A stretch of DNA of 64,000 nt from CAWBOY01 sp963790585 (GCA_963790585.1 CAWBOY010000004.1:558001-622000), one strand, 5' to 3'; positions 9,319 to 18,330 are shown, counted from the stretch's first letter. Notes: generated from the sequence alone by a model not told the origin. A program made the numbers and translations.

Positions 9319-10602
9319 ATGAACCTCTTAAACGAAGTCCAGACCGGCCTGTCGCGGCGCGACGCCCTTAAGCTGACGGCCGCGGGCGTCTCTGGCGCTG
9401 CGATGTCCGGCTGGCTCAATGTTCTCGCCGCCCGCACGGCCGAGGCTGGGATCAAACACAAGTCTTGTATACTCTTGTGGCTCGATGGTGGGCCTAGCCA
9501 GGTCGATACTTTTGACATGAAGCCAGGCACCGAGAACGGCGGCACTTTTAAGCCGATCGACACCAACGTACCTTGCATTCAGATCAGTGAGCATTTCCCC
9601 AAACTCGCTAAGCTGATGAATCACGCCGCCCTCGTTCGTGGCATGTCGACGGGCGAAGGCGCTCACGGCCGGGCCAAGTTTTACATGCACACCGGTTACA
9701 AAGAAGGTGTCGGCGGCCTCGTCTACCCGAGTCTCGGTGCCGTCGCGTCCAAGGAAATCGGCAATCCGGACCTGCCAGTGCCGAACTACATCAGCATCGG
9801 CAATCGCAGCTATGGCTCGGGCTATCTCGGCGCCCGGCATCAGCCTTTAATCGTTAATGATCCCGCTCAAGGCGTGGCCGGGCTCAAGGCCCTCGTCAGC
9901 GACAAGCAATTCGATGAACGTTTCAGCCTGCTCGAAGAGATGGAATCGGCCTTCTTCCGCGATTTCAAGGCGGGTTCGGGGTCGGACCATCAGACGACCT
10001 ACGAACGCGCGGTCGCCATGATGAAATCCAAGGAAGCGAAGGCTTTCGACCTGTCCGCGGAGTCGTCCAAGACCAAAGCCAATTATGGCTCGGGCCGATT
10101 TGCCCAGGGATGCTTGCTGGCTCGCCGGCTGGTCGAAACCGGCATCGCCTTCGTCGAGGTCGGCTTGGGCGGCTGGGATACGCATCAAGATAATTTTGAT
10201 CGCGTCAAAAATCTGTCGCAGCAAGTCGATCCGGCCATCTCGTCGCTGATAAGCGATCTCAAGGAACGTGGGCGACTCGATGACACGCTGATTCTGATGA
10301 TGGGTGAGTTTGGCCGCACACCGAAGATCAACACCCGCGGCGCCAAGCCAGGGCGCGACCATTTCCCGCGCGCCTGGACTCTGCTCATGGCCGGCGGCGG
10401 AATCAAGGGCGGCCAGGTTGTCGGCAAGACCGATCGCACCGGCGCTACGGTCGTCGAACGCCAAACGTCCGCTCTGGATTTTATGGCCACCGTTTGCAAA
10501 GCACTCGGTATTGACTCCAATAAGCAGTACAACACGCCGATCGGCCGCCCTGTCCGCATCGTGGACAAGGGAGCGAACGTGATCAAGGAACTGGTCGGCT
10601 AA
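9319..10602 (+). CDS. DUF1501 family protein, Tat-exported (second)
   Basis: A 427-residue DUF1501 protein with a twin-arginine signal (LSRRDALKLTAAGVSGAA) ending near residue 41, and the family blocks LWLDGGPSQVDTFD, GEGAHGRAKFYMHTGY, GGWDTHQDNF, MGEFGRTPKIN and GRDHFPRAW. It is the longer form that partners DUF1549/DUF1553 genes, unlike the DUF1501 at 450, which pairs with DUF1800. GAGG precedes the ATG by 8 bases. A strong intrinsic terminator follows 24 bases after the stop, ending the operon. Confidence 0.93.
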   Translation: MNLLNEVQTGLSRRDALKLTAAGVSGAAMSGWLNVLAARTAEAGIKHKSCILLWLDGGPSQVDTFDMKPGTENGGTFKPIDTNVPCIQISEHFPKLAKLMNHAALVRGMSTGEGAHGRAKFYMHTGYKEGVGGLVYPSLGAVASKEIGNPDLPVPNYISIGNRSYGSGYLGARHQPLIVNDPAQGVAGLKALVSDKQFDERFSLLEEMESAFFRDFKAGSGSDHQTTYERAVAMMKSKEAKAFDLSAESSKTKANYGSGRFAQGCLLARRLVETGIAFVEVGLGGWDTHQDNFDRVKNLSQQVDPAISSLISDLKERGRLDDTLILMMGEFGRTPKINTRGAKPGRDHFPRAWTLLMAGGGIKGGQVVGKTDRTGATVVERQTSALDFMATVCKALGIDSNKQYNTPIGRPVRIVDKGANVIKELVG

Positions 10603-10626
10603 GGCGTAGAACACTTCGCACACGCG

Positions 10627-10668
10627 GGCTCGCCTCTGGTCATAAACCGATCGGAGGCGAGCCTTTTT
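10627..10668 (+). terminator. Intrinsic terminator after DUF1549-DUF1501 operon
   Basis: GGCTCGCCTC (10627-10636) pairs perfectly with GAGGCGAGCC (10654-10663), 10 bp with a 17-base loop, followed by TTTTTCGTTTT. Position just after the DUF1501 stop and the T-tail make this one of the clearest terminators in the window. Confidence 0.9.
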
Positions 10669-10693
10669 CGTTTTCGCTGACAATACCGCCGTT

Positions 10694-10840
10694 GTGGCAC
10701 GGTATCCTGACCGTGCCAGCCAGTCTGACCGAAGGTCTCATTCTGTGGCTCCAGGGGTCCCCTAATTCTCAGGAGACCTGCGGTCGGCGAAAGTGGCACG
10801 GTCTCCTGACCGTGCCACAACCATGTGGAGACCGTGCCAC
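10694..10840. repeat. GTGGCACGGT...ACCGTGCCAC palindromic repeats
   Basis: Three copies of one motif upstream of htpG. Palindrome 1: TGGCACGGT (10695-10703)/ACCGTGCCA (10710-10718). Palindrome 2: GTGGCACGGT (10793-10802)/ACCGTGCCAC (10809-10818). A third half, GTGGAGACCGTGCCAC, ends at 10840. Loops are 6 bases. With the terminator before and the hairpin after, this 390-base gap holds no recognisable gene. Confidence 0.85.
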
Positions 10841-10928
10841 AACCCCGTGTGCCGGGCGCTACTTTGCCCCCATCACGGCTTGGGAATACAATTCCTCCAT
10901 CTCGACCGGGAGACGCTCCCCTTCGGGT

Positions 10929-10952
10929 CGCGGCTAACAAAGATAAGCCGCG
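10929..10952 (+). promoter_or_regulatory. Hairpin in htpG leader
   Basis: CGCGGCT (10929-10935) pairs with AGCCGCG (10946-10952), a 7-bp perfect GC-rich stem with a 10-base A-rich loop, ~30 bases before the htpG ribosome-binding site. It does not cover the site itself, so an RNA-thermometer role is not supported; mRNA stabilisation is possible. No CIRCE element was seen. Confidence 0.3.
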
Positions 10953-10993
10953 CTTGTGGTGATGCACGTAGTTCAATTGAAGAGGAACCCGCA

Positions 10994-12896
10994 ATGTCCG
11001 ACGCAGTAGCCCAGAGTGAAAAGCTCGAGTTCAAGACAGAACTCAAGCAACTTTTGCATTTAATCACTCACTCGCTCTATTCCAACAAAGAAATCTTTCT
11101 CCGCGAATTGATTAGCAACGCCAGCGATGCCATTAACAAAATTCGCTTCAATTCCTTGGCTCATGATGAATTGCTCGAAAACAATAAAGATTGGAAAATC
11201 AAGATAGCCATTGATGCCGAAAAGGGAACTTTGACGATCTCGGATAACGGCATCGGCTTGACGCGCGAGGATGCTATCGAGAATCTTGGAACGATTGGCG
11301 CTCGGGGACGAAAGCGTTTCTGGAAAACCTCAAACAGGCCCAGGCGCAAGGCAAGCCGGAGATGATCGGGCAATTCGGCGTGGGCTTTTATTCCGCGTTC
11401 ATGGTGGCCGACCGCGTTACGGTGCTTTCTCGCGCGGCGGGCGATCCGAAAAAGGGTATCAAGTGGGAGTCTGACGGCCAGGGCGAGTTCACGATCGAAT
11501 CCTATGAAAAGCCGACTCGCGGCACCGACGTCATCTTGCATCTGAAGCCGGAAGAGAAAGAGTTTCTGCAAGAATATAAATTGCGAGGACTCGTCAAGAA
11601 ATTCTCCGACTTTATCGAGCATCCGGTCGTCATGGATGTCACGAAAGAGGATGAAAAAAAGAACAAGACCGTGACCGAGGAAACTCTCAATGCGCGCAAA
11701 GCTATTTGGCTGCGCAGCAAATCAGAGGTGAAGCCGGAAGAATACAACGAGTTTTACAAGCAGATCAGCGACGATTACGAAGCGCCCGCGCACGTCATTC
11801 ATTATCACGCGGAAGGAACCAATGAGTTTCGCGTGTTGATGTTCATCCCCGCGCACAAAACAATGGATTATACCTGGGGTGATGTCAAACCCGGGCTTCG
11901 TCTTTACGTCCAGCGCGTCCTCATCATGGACCGCTGTGAGACGCTCCTGCCGCCCTATTTGCGGTTTGTCCGAGGCGTGGTCGAGTCGAGCGATTTGCCG
12001 CTCAACATCTCGCGTGAGCTTTTGCAGCAAAACGCGCTGCTTGATCGGATTCGCAAAGACGTGGTCAAGCGCGTTCTCAAAGCGCTCGATGAGATGAAGA
12101 GCGATGAATACGAGAAATATGTTAGTTTCTTCAAAGAATTCGGTGCGATCCTCAAGGAAGGCGCGGGTCGCGATTGGGAAAACCGCGAAAAGATTTCCGA
12201 CTTATTGCTGTTCGAGTCGTTGAATACGCCGGCGGGCAGCTATACGACGCTGGCCAAATATGTCGAGGCGTTGCCGAGCGATCAAAAAGAGATCTATTAT
12301 TTGACCGGCGAGGAGCGCAACCAGGTCGAACATTCGCCCTACCTGGAGGCCTTCCGGCGCGCGGCCAGGATGTCTTGCTCCTGACCGACCCGATCGATGA
12401 ATTCGTCATGCCATCGCTGGGCGAATACAAAGGCAAGCATTTTCAAGCAGCGGACAAAGGCGATCTGGAAAGCGACAAGACGGACAAGGCCATTCGAGAC
12501 GCAGCTTCGGAGCCATTCAAAAAGCTGTTTGAATATCTCAAGGGCCTGCTCAAAGAAGTTGGCGACGTGCGGCTGTCGACTCGTCTCAAGGAAAGCGCCG
12601 CCTGCCTTGTCGCCGGCGAAGGGGCGATGGGCGCCCATATGGAACGGCTCATGCAGCGCATGGGCCGCGCCGAAAATATGCCGGAGACGAAGCGTATCCT
12701 GGAACTCAACGGCGACCACGAGGCCGTGAAGGCCCTGCGCGACTTGATGGAGCGAGCGCCCGAAGACCCAAGAATCGAGCAATATGGCCGGCTGCTCTAC
12801 GATCAAGCCGTTCTCGCCGAGGGATCGACGCCGAAAGATCCGGCCGCCATGGCGCGGCGTATCAATGAGCTGCTCATAAAGGACGCGGCGCGATAG
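10994..12896 (+). CDS. htpG: Molecular chaperone HtpG (Hsp90), two frameshifts
   Basis: Cytoplasmic Hsp90 ATPase. N-terminal ATP lid motifs are visible: SKEIFLREL-like NKEIFLRELISNASDA, then DNGIGL and GQFGVGFYS. The middle domain has GVVESSDLPLNISRE and the C-terminal dimerisation domain is complete. Coding is spread over three frames. Adding one base near 11299 joins GTIGA to SGTKAFLENLKQ; adding one near 12355 joins YLEAFR to ARGQDVLLLTDPIDE. The result is ~634 residues, the usual length. Both sites are single missing bases in GC-rich stretches and no motif is lost, so sequence error is the likely cause. AGAGGA precedes the ATG. Confidence 0.93.
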
Positions 12897-12907
12897 GATC
12901 TCGATGT

Positions 12908-13371
12908 TGTGGCGGCACGTTTCCAACGTGCCGATGCCAGAGCCGTGGCCGGGTTCGGTACTCCGACCCCGGTTCTCTGAAGCCGCTCGGGCGACACCGG
13001 GATCGGAGTGCCGGCCCCATAGGCCTCGCGTTTAGGATCAAAGCTGTTTTTCGCCCAGGAGGAGCGAAGGGCTGTAGCCACGGTTGGAGCGAAGCTCGCC
13101 GTCAGGCGGGCGTAGCGCAACCCGTGGTCTAGATGCGACTTATGTGTCCTTCGCCCCGGAGGGGCGAAGGAGTCCGTCGCCCCTCCGGGGCGAATTACAA
13201 CCTACCTTGCACGTTACCACGGGTTGCGCTGCGCTTCACCCGTGGCTACAGTCTTTCCCCCCTGCCGGGGCGAAGAAAGTCAGCACACGGCTTAACTTGA
13301 TGCACACGGGGGTCGGAGTACCGACCCCGGCCACGACTCCCCTCCGGCACGTTGGAAACGTGCCGCCACAA
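12908..13371. repeat. Nested palindromic repeat block between htpG and gntR
   Basis: A 520-base gap without a gene. Its two ends are inverted copies: GGCGGCACGTTTCCAACGTG from ~12911 and CACGTTGGAAACGTGCCGCC ending ~13370. Inside these lies a second inverted pair carrying GGGTTCGGTACTCCGACCCC and GGGGTCGGAGTACCGACCCC. Inside those lie TTCGCCCCGGAGGGGCGAA-type palindromes (about 13150-13195) and CCACGGGTTGCGC/GCGCAACCCGTGG (around 13110 and 13220). The layout is three nested shells of unrelated palindromes. Confidence 0.85.
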
Positions 13372-13391
13372 TCTTCCGCTTGCCTCATGTC

Positions 13392-13409
13392 TAGTGAATC
13401 ATTACACTA
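13392..13409 (+). promoter_or_regulatory. Probable GntR operator at the gntR start
   Basis: TAGTG (13392-13396) and CACTA (13405-13409) form an 18-base semipalindrome ending 6 bases before the gntR ATG at 13416. It fits the general GntR-family site pattern of GT and AC dinucleotides arranged symmetrically. No Shine-Dalgarno is visible between it and the start, so the mRNA may be leaderless with the operator overlapping the promoter. Confidence 0.5.
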
Positions 13410-13415
13410 ATACAC

Positions 13416-13811
13416 ATGGCCTCCACCCTCCCATTCCAGGTTTCGCCATCGTCCGGAGTGCCGATTTATCGGCAAATTGTGGATCAGGTGCGCGCCCAGA
13501 TCGCGGGGGGTCGGCTTCTGGCCGGTGAATATCTTCCCTCCGTTCGGCGTGTGGCGGAGGATCTCCAGGTCAATCCGATGACCGTTTCCAAGGCCTATTC
13601 CCTGTTGCAGCGTGAAGGGTTACTCGAACTCGTTCGAGGGCAAGGGATGCGCGTCGACCTGTCCAAGACCGCGGAGTCGGGCCGAAGTCGGCGTGAGGCG
13701 TTGATCCCTTTGCTACGGCAAGTGGCCGAGACGGTGCGCCAGCTCGCTCTGTCGCCGCGACAAGTCATTGATGAACTCAAACCACTCTTGGAGGAATTGG
13801 GCCATGACTGA
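13416..13811 (+). CDS. GntR family regulator, YtrA subfamily
   Basis: A 131-residue transcription factor: winged helix GVPIYRQIVDQVRAQI, LPSVRRVAEDLQVNPMTVSKAY and LVRGQGMRV, followed by only ~50 residues, the short C-terminal helical dimerisation arm of the YtrA subfamily. Such regulators typically repress the ABC transporter operon they lead. Here its last 8 bases overlap an ABC ATPase gene, which fits. Probably responds to envelope stress or antibiotics, by analogy only. Confidence 0.92.
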   Translation: MASTLPFQVSPSSGVPIYRQIVDQVRAQIAGGRLLAGEYLPSVRRVAEDLQVNPMTVSKAYSLLQREGLLELVRGQGMRVDLSKTAESGRSRREALIPLLRQVAETVRQLALSPRQVIDELKPLLEELGHD

Positions 13812-14743
13812 GCCGGCCGGATGGGATGCCGATCCTCTGAGCGATCCGCCACCGATTCGGGCGGTCGGGTTGGTCAAATCGTATGGCCATCGCGTGCTTG
13901 ATGGCCTCGACCTCGAGATTCCGCTGGGCTCAGTCGTCGGTTTAATGGGGAAGAATGGCTGTGGAAAAACGACTGCCTTGAAATGTATCGTCGGGTTGAT
14001 CAGGCCCGAAGCAGGCCGAGTAAAGCTATTTGGCGAGGAATCGTGGTCGATGAGCGGCGGATGTAAGGCCAGACTGGGCTACGTACCACAAGTATTGAAT
14101 TTCTATAATTGGATGAATGTCGGCCAAATTCTCAATTATACCGCTCCCTTTTATCCAAAATGGAATACAACTCTCGTCGCCGACCTGTTGCGGCGCTTCG
14201 AGCTCGAGCTAGCGGCTAAGGTCGCGACACTGTCCGTGGGCACGAAACACAAATTGGCGATTGTTCTGGCGACTCGGTCACGAGCCTGATCTACTGATCC
14301 TTGATGAACCGGCCGCCAGTCTGGACCCGATCGCCCGCCGGCAGTTTCTCGCGGCGCTGCTGGAGGTGGCTATCAACGGCCGACGGACGGTCCTCTTTTC
14401 CACACATATCACGTCCGATCTGGAGCGCGTTGCCGACCGTGTGGCTATCCTCTGTGCGGGTCGCATCATGTTTCATGGCGAGCTCGACGAGCTGAAGGAT
14501 TCCATCAAGCGCCTGGATATTCGCACGTCGACAACCTTGCCGCAAAATTTGGAACTCTCTGGATTACTGAGCAGCCGACTGGAAGCCAACGAAGCGGTCG
14601 TCACTATTCGGGGCGAATGGCGGAGGGCGATTGACGAGATGGAGAGCCGATATGGTGCGTCCGTCACCGTCGAAGATTTAAACCTTGAAGACATCTTCCT
14701 GGAGATCGACCATGACCACATCGCCGGCACGGATGATAAGTAA
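13804..14743 (+). CDS. ABC transporter ATP-binding protein (frameshifted)
   Basis: Cytoplasmic ATPase of an ABC-2-type exporter. Walker A GKNGCGKTT near residue 52, Q-loop GYVPQ, signature-like LSVGTKHKL, Walker B LLILDEP, and a switch His in FSTHITSDLERVAD are all present. The frame changes at about 14272; removing one base (A) gives VLALGHEPDLLILDEP, matching the family, so this looks like a one-base insertion, unlike most other shifts here. Restored length is ~312 residues. The ATG at 13804 overlaps gntR and the 3' end overlaps the permease gene: translational coupling throughout. Confidence 0.9.
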
Positions 14744-15288
14744 TCTCGGCCAACGGCTGTGGCAAGTCATTCTCACCTACAGACGCCGGTGGCTTTTCTG
14801 CATTGATGGGCCGCTGTTGCTGATTCATTTCCTATGGGTGATCTGTTTTGGAAATGCTGATCTGGAGCAGCAACTATACTACCGCTCGGCGTGGGCCATC
14901 GTCCTCGACATACATGTATGCGCTGCTTCATTTCTGATCTGTATACAGCTAAGAGACCAGGTGTCGGACACTCGCTCCTGGCTAACTCCAAGCTTTCTTG
15001 TTCCGCACGTCATCGTTGCAGGTTTCTTTATCTCTCTAATAATGACCGTAACCGCGTTCGTCCATTGGCGCATCCTCCATTTTTCGTTCTCTGGGTCTTT
15101 GGCGGTCATTACGTTAACGTCCAGTCTCGTGGCGTTTTGTAGTTATGCTCTCGTTATGGAATTTGCCATCTTACTGCCGTTTGGTTTCTTTCAAATAGAC
15201 AAAGTAATCGAGGAAATTGCTGAACGTGGCCTGGACGGGTTGGAGTGGTTCTGTTTTGCCTCAGTCGAATCTGGAAAACCGCTTCGTT
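14712..15288 (+). pseudogene. ABC-2 permease, N-terminal half, cut by IS insertion
   Basis: About 192 residues with at least four hydrophobic segments (for example WLFCIDGPLLLIHFLWVIC and HVIVAGFFISLIMTVTAFV). The ATG at 14712 has GGAG 7 bases upstream and overlaps the ATPase gene by 32 bases, so it is the transporter's membrane subunit. Its coding stops at a TAG supplied by the terminal repeat of the IS element starting at 15289. The matching C-terminal half resumes after the element at about 17027. The permease, and so the exporter, is presumably inactive unless the IS is excised. Confidence 0.75.
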
Positions 15289-15320
15289 TGGGTTAGCATT
15301 ACCTGAACGGAGGTTTCCAC

Positions 15321-15635
15321 ATGAACAAGCCGCGTCGTCACTTTGCCGATGAGGACAAGGTCGCCATCCTCAAACGGCACCTTATCGACAAGGTCCCTGT
15401 TTCTGACCTGTGCGATGAACTCGACCTCTACCCCAACCAGTTCTACGATTGGCTCAAAAAGTTCTTCGAGAACGGCCACCTGGCCTTTGCCAACGGTCGC
15501 AAGGGTAGGCCGCCTCAAGACACGCAACAGGACAAGATCCAAAAGCTCGAAGCCAAACTTCAAAAGAAAAACGAAGTCATGGCCGAGCTCATGGAAGCCC
15601 ACACCGAGCTAAAAAAAAGTCTTGGGGAACTCTAA
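15321..15635 (+). CDS. IS3-like transposase OrfA
   Basis: A 104-residue DNA-binding subunit. The N-terminal helix-turn-helix (EDKVAILKRHLIDKVPVSDL, then LYPNQFYDWLKKF) is typical of IS3/IS2 OrfA, and a leucine-zipper-like coiled coil follows (IQKLEAKLQKKNEVMAELM). AACGGAGG lies about 8 bases before the ATG. In IS3 elements OrfA binds the ends and regulates the OrfAB transposase. The frame ends 17 bases after a run of eight A. Confidence 0.93.
   Translation: MNKPRRHFADEDKVAILKRHLIDKVPVSDLCDELDLYPNQFYDWLKKFFENGHLAFANGRKGRPPQDTQQDKIQKLEAKLQKKNEVMAELMEAHTELKKSLGEL
15611..15618 (+). promoter_or_regulatory. Probable -1 ribosomal frameshift site (A8)
   Basis: The OrfA frame reads CTA AAA AAA AGT and stops 17 bases after the A-run. 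A -1 slip on the A-run enters a frame that is open without interruption into OrfB (KKSWGTLTGCWVPHDTRDQL). A AAA AAA is the commonest slip site of the IS3 family, producing the OrfAB fusion transposase. Confidence 0.8.
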
Positions 15636-16972
15636 CCGGCTGCTGGGTCCCCCACGACACGCGCGACCAGCTTGTTGATTTCGTCCGCACTTGGGCTGAC
15701 AAAACCGACATCTCCGTCGCGCGTTTCATGCCCTGGGTCGGCATCGGCCGCAGCAAGTACGAGGACTGGCGGCAACGCTTCGGCAAGGTCAACGAACACA
15801 ACGCCTGGGTGCCTCGCGATCACTGGCTCACCACCGACGAAACCGAGCGCATCTGCGCCTTCGCCCGCCAGCACCCCGACGATGGTTACCGCCGTATGAC
15901 CTTCATGATGCTCGATGCCGACGTTGTCGCCTGTAGCCCGGCCAGTGTCTATCGCGTCCTCAAAAAGAACGGACTCCTGGCCGGACAGACGCCCAACGTC
16001 ACCAAGAAAGGCACAGGCTATGTGCAGCCCCTGCAACCGCACCAGGAGTGGCATGTCGATGTCAGTTACCTCAACATCGCCGGTACCTTCTACTTCTTGT
16101 GCTCCATCCTCGATGGCTATAGTCGCTTTATCGTCCACTGGGAAATCCGCGACAAAATGGAGGAAATCGACGTGGAAACCATCCTGCAACGCGCCCGCGA
16201 ACAGTTCCCCGGCGTCACCCCACGCATCATCTCCGACAACGGGCCTCAGTTCATCGCCAAGGATTTCAAGGAGTTCATCCGCGTCGCCGGCATGACGCAT
16301 GTGCGTACGTCGCCTTATTACCCCCAAAGCAACGGCAAAATCGAACGCTGGCACAAGACCATCAAGGGCGAATGTATCCGTGTTCAGGTGCCGCTGTCCC
16401 TCGACGAGGCACGGCACAAGGTCACCGACTACGTCGCCTATTACAACAACACACGCCTCAACAGCGCCGTCGGCTACGTCACACCCAAGGACAAGCTCCT
16501 GGGCAATGACGCACGCATCTTTGCCGAACGTGACCGCAAGCTCGCCGAAGCACGTGAACGCCGCAAACAGATGCGTCAGACAAGGCACGAGCAGTCGCAG
16601 TCAGGCCCAGAGTCGTCCCGTCCCGCCATCGACTTCGCAGCTGTTCGCGCCGCCATCACCATCGCTCAGGTTCTCACCTTGCTGGGCTTCAGCGCACGGT
16701 CCGACCACGCCGGCCAGCAACGCGGCCCCTGCCCCTTACACGGCTCGACCCGTGGCACTGCTTGCTGCTTCTCCGTCAACACCACGGCCCACACCTTCCA
16801 CTGCTTCAAGTGTGGACGCTCCGGCAATGCCCTCGACCTCTGGGCCGCTGCCCGACGCCTGTCGACCTACGACGCCGCCCTCGACCTGTGCCAACGCCTC
16901 AACATCCCGCTGCCACTCCTAGCGCCGCCCCCACCCCGGAACAGAGAAGAGGAACCCGTAGCCAACCGTTAA
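15611..16972 (+). CDS. IS3-like transposase OrfB fused to CHC2 zinc finger
   Basis: Read in the -1 frame from the A8 site (first internal ATG at 15728). Catalytic core of the rve/DDE type: WHVDVSYL (first Asp), ISDNGPQF (second Asp) and SPYYPQSNGKIERWH (Glu), so all three acidic residues are present. The usual end of OrfB is followed in the same frame by ~115 extra residues with CPLH, then FHCFKCGRSGNALDLW: a CHC2-type zinc finger as in the N-terminal domain of DnaG primase. A primase zinc finger is not a standard part of IS3 transposases; a role in DNA binding or targeting is inference. Confidence 0.9.
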   Translation, partial: KKKSWGTLTGCWVPHDTRDQLVDFVRTWADKTDISVARFMPWVGIGRSKYEDWRQRFGKVNEHNAWVPRDHWLTTDETERICAFARQHPDDGYRRMTFMMLDADVVACSPASVYRVLKKNGLLAGQTPNVTKKGTGYVQPLQPHQEWHVDVSYLNIAGTFYFLCSILDGYSRFIVHWEIRDKMEEIDVETILQRAREQFPGVTPRIISDNGPQFIAKDFKEFIRVAGMTHVRTSPYYPQSNGKIERWHKTIKGECIRVQVPLSLDEARHKVTDYVAYYNNTRLNSAVGYVTPKDKLLGNDARIFAERDRKLAEARERRKQMRQTRHEQSQSGPESSRPAIDFAAVRAAITIAQVLTLLGFSARSDHAGQQRGPCPLHGSTRGTACCFSVNTTAHTFHCFKCGRSGNALDLWAAARRLSTYDAALDLCQRLNIPLPLLAPPPPRNREEEPVANR

Positions 16973-17022
16973 AGCACCTGTACAATCCCTTGAGCGTTTC
17001 AAGGGACGGTCATCCTAACCCA

Positions 17023-18019
17023 CTAACTCGAACACGGCGATTTTCCAATTCAGGCTGAACCAATACAGTTCGATTTCCTTGCAGGCATCACTATTTATGG
17101 AATACTGGCTAGGTGTTTGATAAGCCTAAATAAGGAAGACAAAAACACAGCATTTACCTATCAACCATTGTCCAGCTCCTCGGGACATGAGGCATATCTA
17201 CGCGCACAACAGAACAAGCGAACAAAAAAAAGCAGCACCCGATCGATTGAAGCCGGCACGCCGCCTGTGTCGGCAGGCCTCGAACTACGCGGTCCGTGCA
17301 ATGGATTTTGGGCACGACTGTGGCAGAGGCGGAAGGCTCTACCTCCTAGGCTGGGCCTTATGGCATTCTGCCTTGGATTTACTGAAATCCTGTTATTTAC
17401 ATTCCTGCCAAAATTGCTTGATGTTATGGACGGGCGCAAAATCGCATTCTCTTCTGAAAGCAAGGATTATTGGACGTGTTCCTTTTGTCTATGCGCTTGT
17501 GTCCTGGTCATCCTATGGACACGACTGCCGATGGTTGGCGTGGAATCGCTATTCCCGGCGTCGCGCCGCCAGTTCGTGATGGAAATGTACATGACGTCAG
17601 CGGTGTCGCTATTCTTATCGTGGAGCTACCTTATCTTGGGTTTCCTAACGGCTTTGGCCGTGAGAGGATTATTAGGAGTAGGTGCGAAAGATCCGAACCT
17701 CGTCCTGTACCTTTGCCTTGCTACGGCAAGCATTCCTCTCCTATTTGGAATCCTGGCAAGTCCGCTGCCTTTGAACTTCGGCGGGATTATGGTCCGAACG
17801 CTGTTTTCCGTGGCCGTTATCATTTTTCCAGACATCGTCATTCACGAGGCAAGTGTAATGATTAGGGGTGCCGAAGTGTTCGTAGCCATGGTCCTTGTTA
17901 TGGTTTTGTCGCTTGGGCTATTCGCTTGCTACGCTGGCTATCATCTATGGCTCGAAACGGAATTTGATTTGTTGAGCGGCAAGCAGTCAATGTCACCGCG
18001 AACCGAGCCTGAAGCGTAA
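17023..18019 (+). pseudogene. ABC-2 permease, C-terminal half, after the IS
   Basis: The frame is open from 17027, right beside the IS end, to the stop at 18017-18019. It begins with residues LEHGDFPIQAEPIQFDFLAG and has no start codon with a ribosome-binding site until well inside. A cytoplasmic linker is followed by about six hydrophobic segments (for example LFLSWSYLILGFLTALAV and VFVAMVLVMVLSLGLFACY). Together with the 14712 fragment it would make a permease of roughly 520 residues. The last codons (EPEA) are contributed by a palindromic repeat. Confidence 0.7.
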
Positions 18020-18070
18020 GCGATGAGCATTACGTGAGTGTAGTGCTCTTCGCTTACGCTTCAGGCTCGG
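18003..18070. repeat. Perfect 20-bp palindrome, CCGAGCCTGAAGCGTAAGCG family
   Basis: CCGAGCCTGAAGCGTAAGCG (18003-18022) and its exact reverse complement (18051-18070), loop 28 bases. It overlaps the 3' end of the permease frame. A related half copy lies at 33674-33694, and longer relatives at 43659-43745. The following 18071-18330 stretch holds no recognisable gene. Confidence 0.9.
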
Positions 18071-18330
18071 TAATACTCACTCGCCCCGACCAAAGGTCTC
18101 CGATAACCCTGGCGTCACCAAGCGATTGCCAAAAAGCGCAGATCGACCGGCTGTGTCCCGTCGAAATAATAGCGCACCGCCGGGTGCCATGCCCATGCTT
18201 GCGTGGTCATGTGAACCCACATGCCATTGGATCGCAATTGGCATTTTTGGTTAGGATTCAAACATGCCCATGAAATCGCGGGCAAAGCACACAACGGAGT
18301 CCGCAGGCTTGCGTCGACGCTGCGCCCGCC

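Larger units (their letters stand above)
15289..17022 (+). mobile_element. IS3-family-like insertion sequence
   Basis: About 1.73 kb with imperfect terminal inverted repeats: TGGGTTAGCATTACC at 15289 and the reverse complement TGGGTTAGGATGACC at 17022 (13 of 15 match). It carries overlapping orfA and orfB in the IS3 arrangement with an A8 slip site. No clear target-site duplication is seen; flanks are CGTT and CTAA. It lies inside an ABC permease gene. Exact ends remain uncertain by a few bases because GTT/AAC outside the repeats can also pair. Confidence 0.8.

Noticed and set aside
10929..10952. RNA thermometer controlling htpG
   Set aside because: The hairpin does not pair with the ribosome-binding site at 10981 and has no ROSE or fourU pattern.
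10694..13371. CRISPR array
   Set aside because: Repeats are few, palindromic, unequal in spacing and of several unrelated sequences; there are no regular spacers and no cas genes.
17117..18019. Independent membrane protein starting at a TTG at 17117
   Set aside because: There is no ribosome-binding site, and the frame is open all the way back to the IS edge, so it is better explained as the second half of the interrupted permease.
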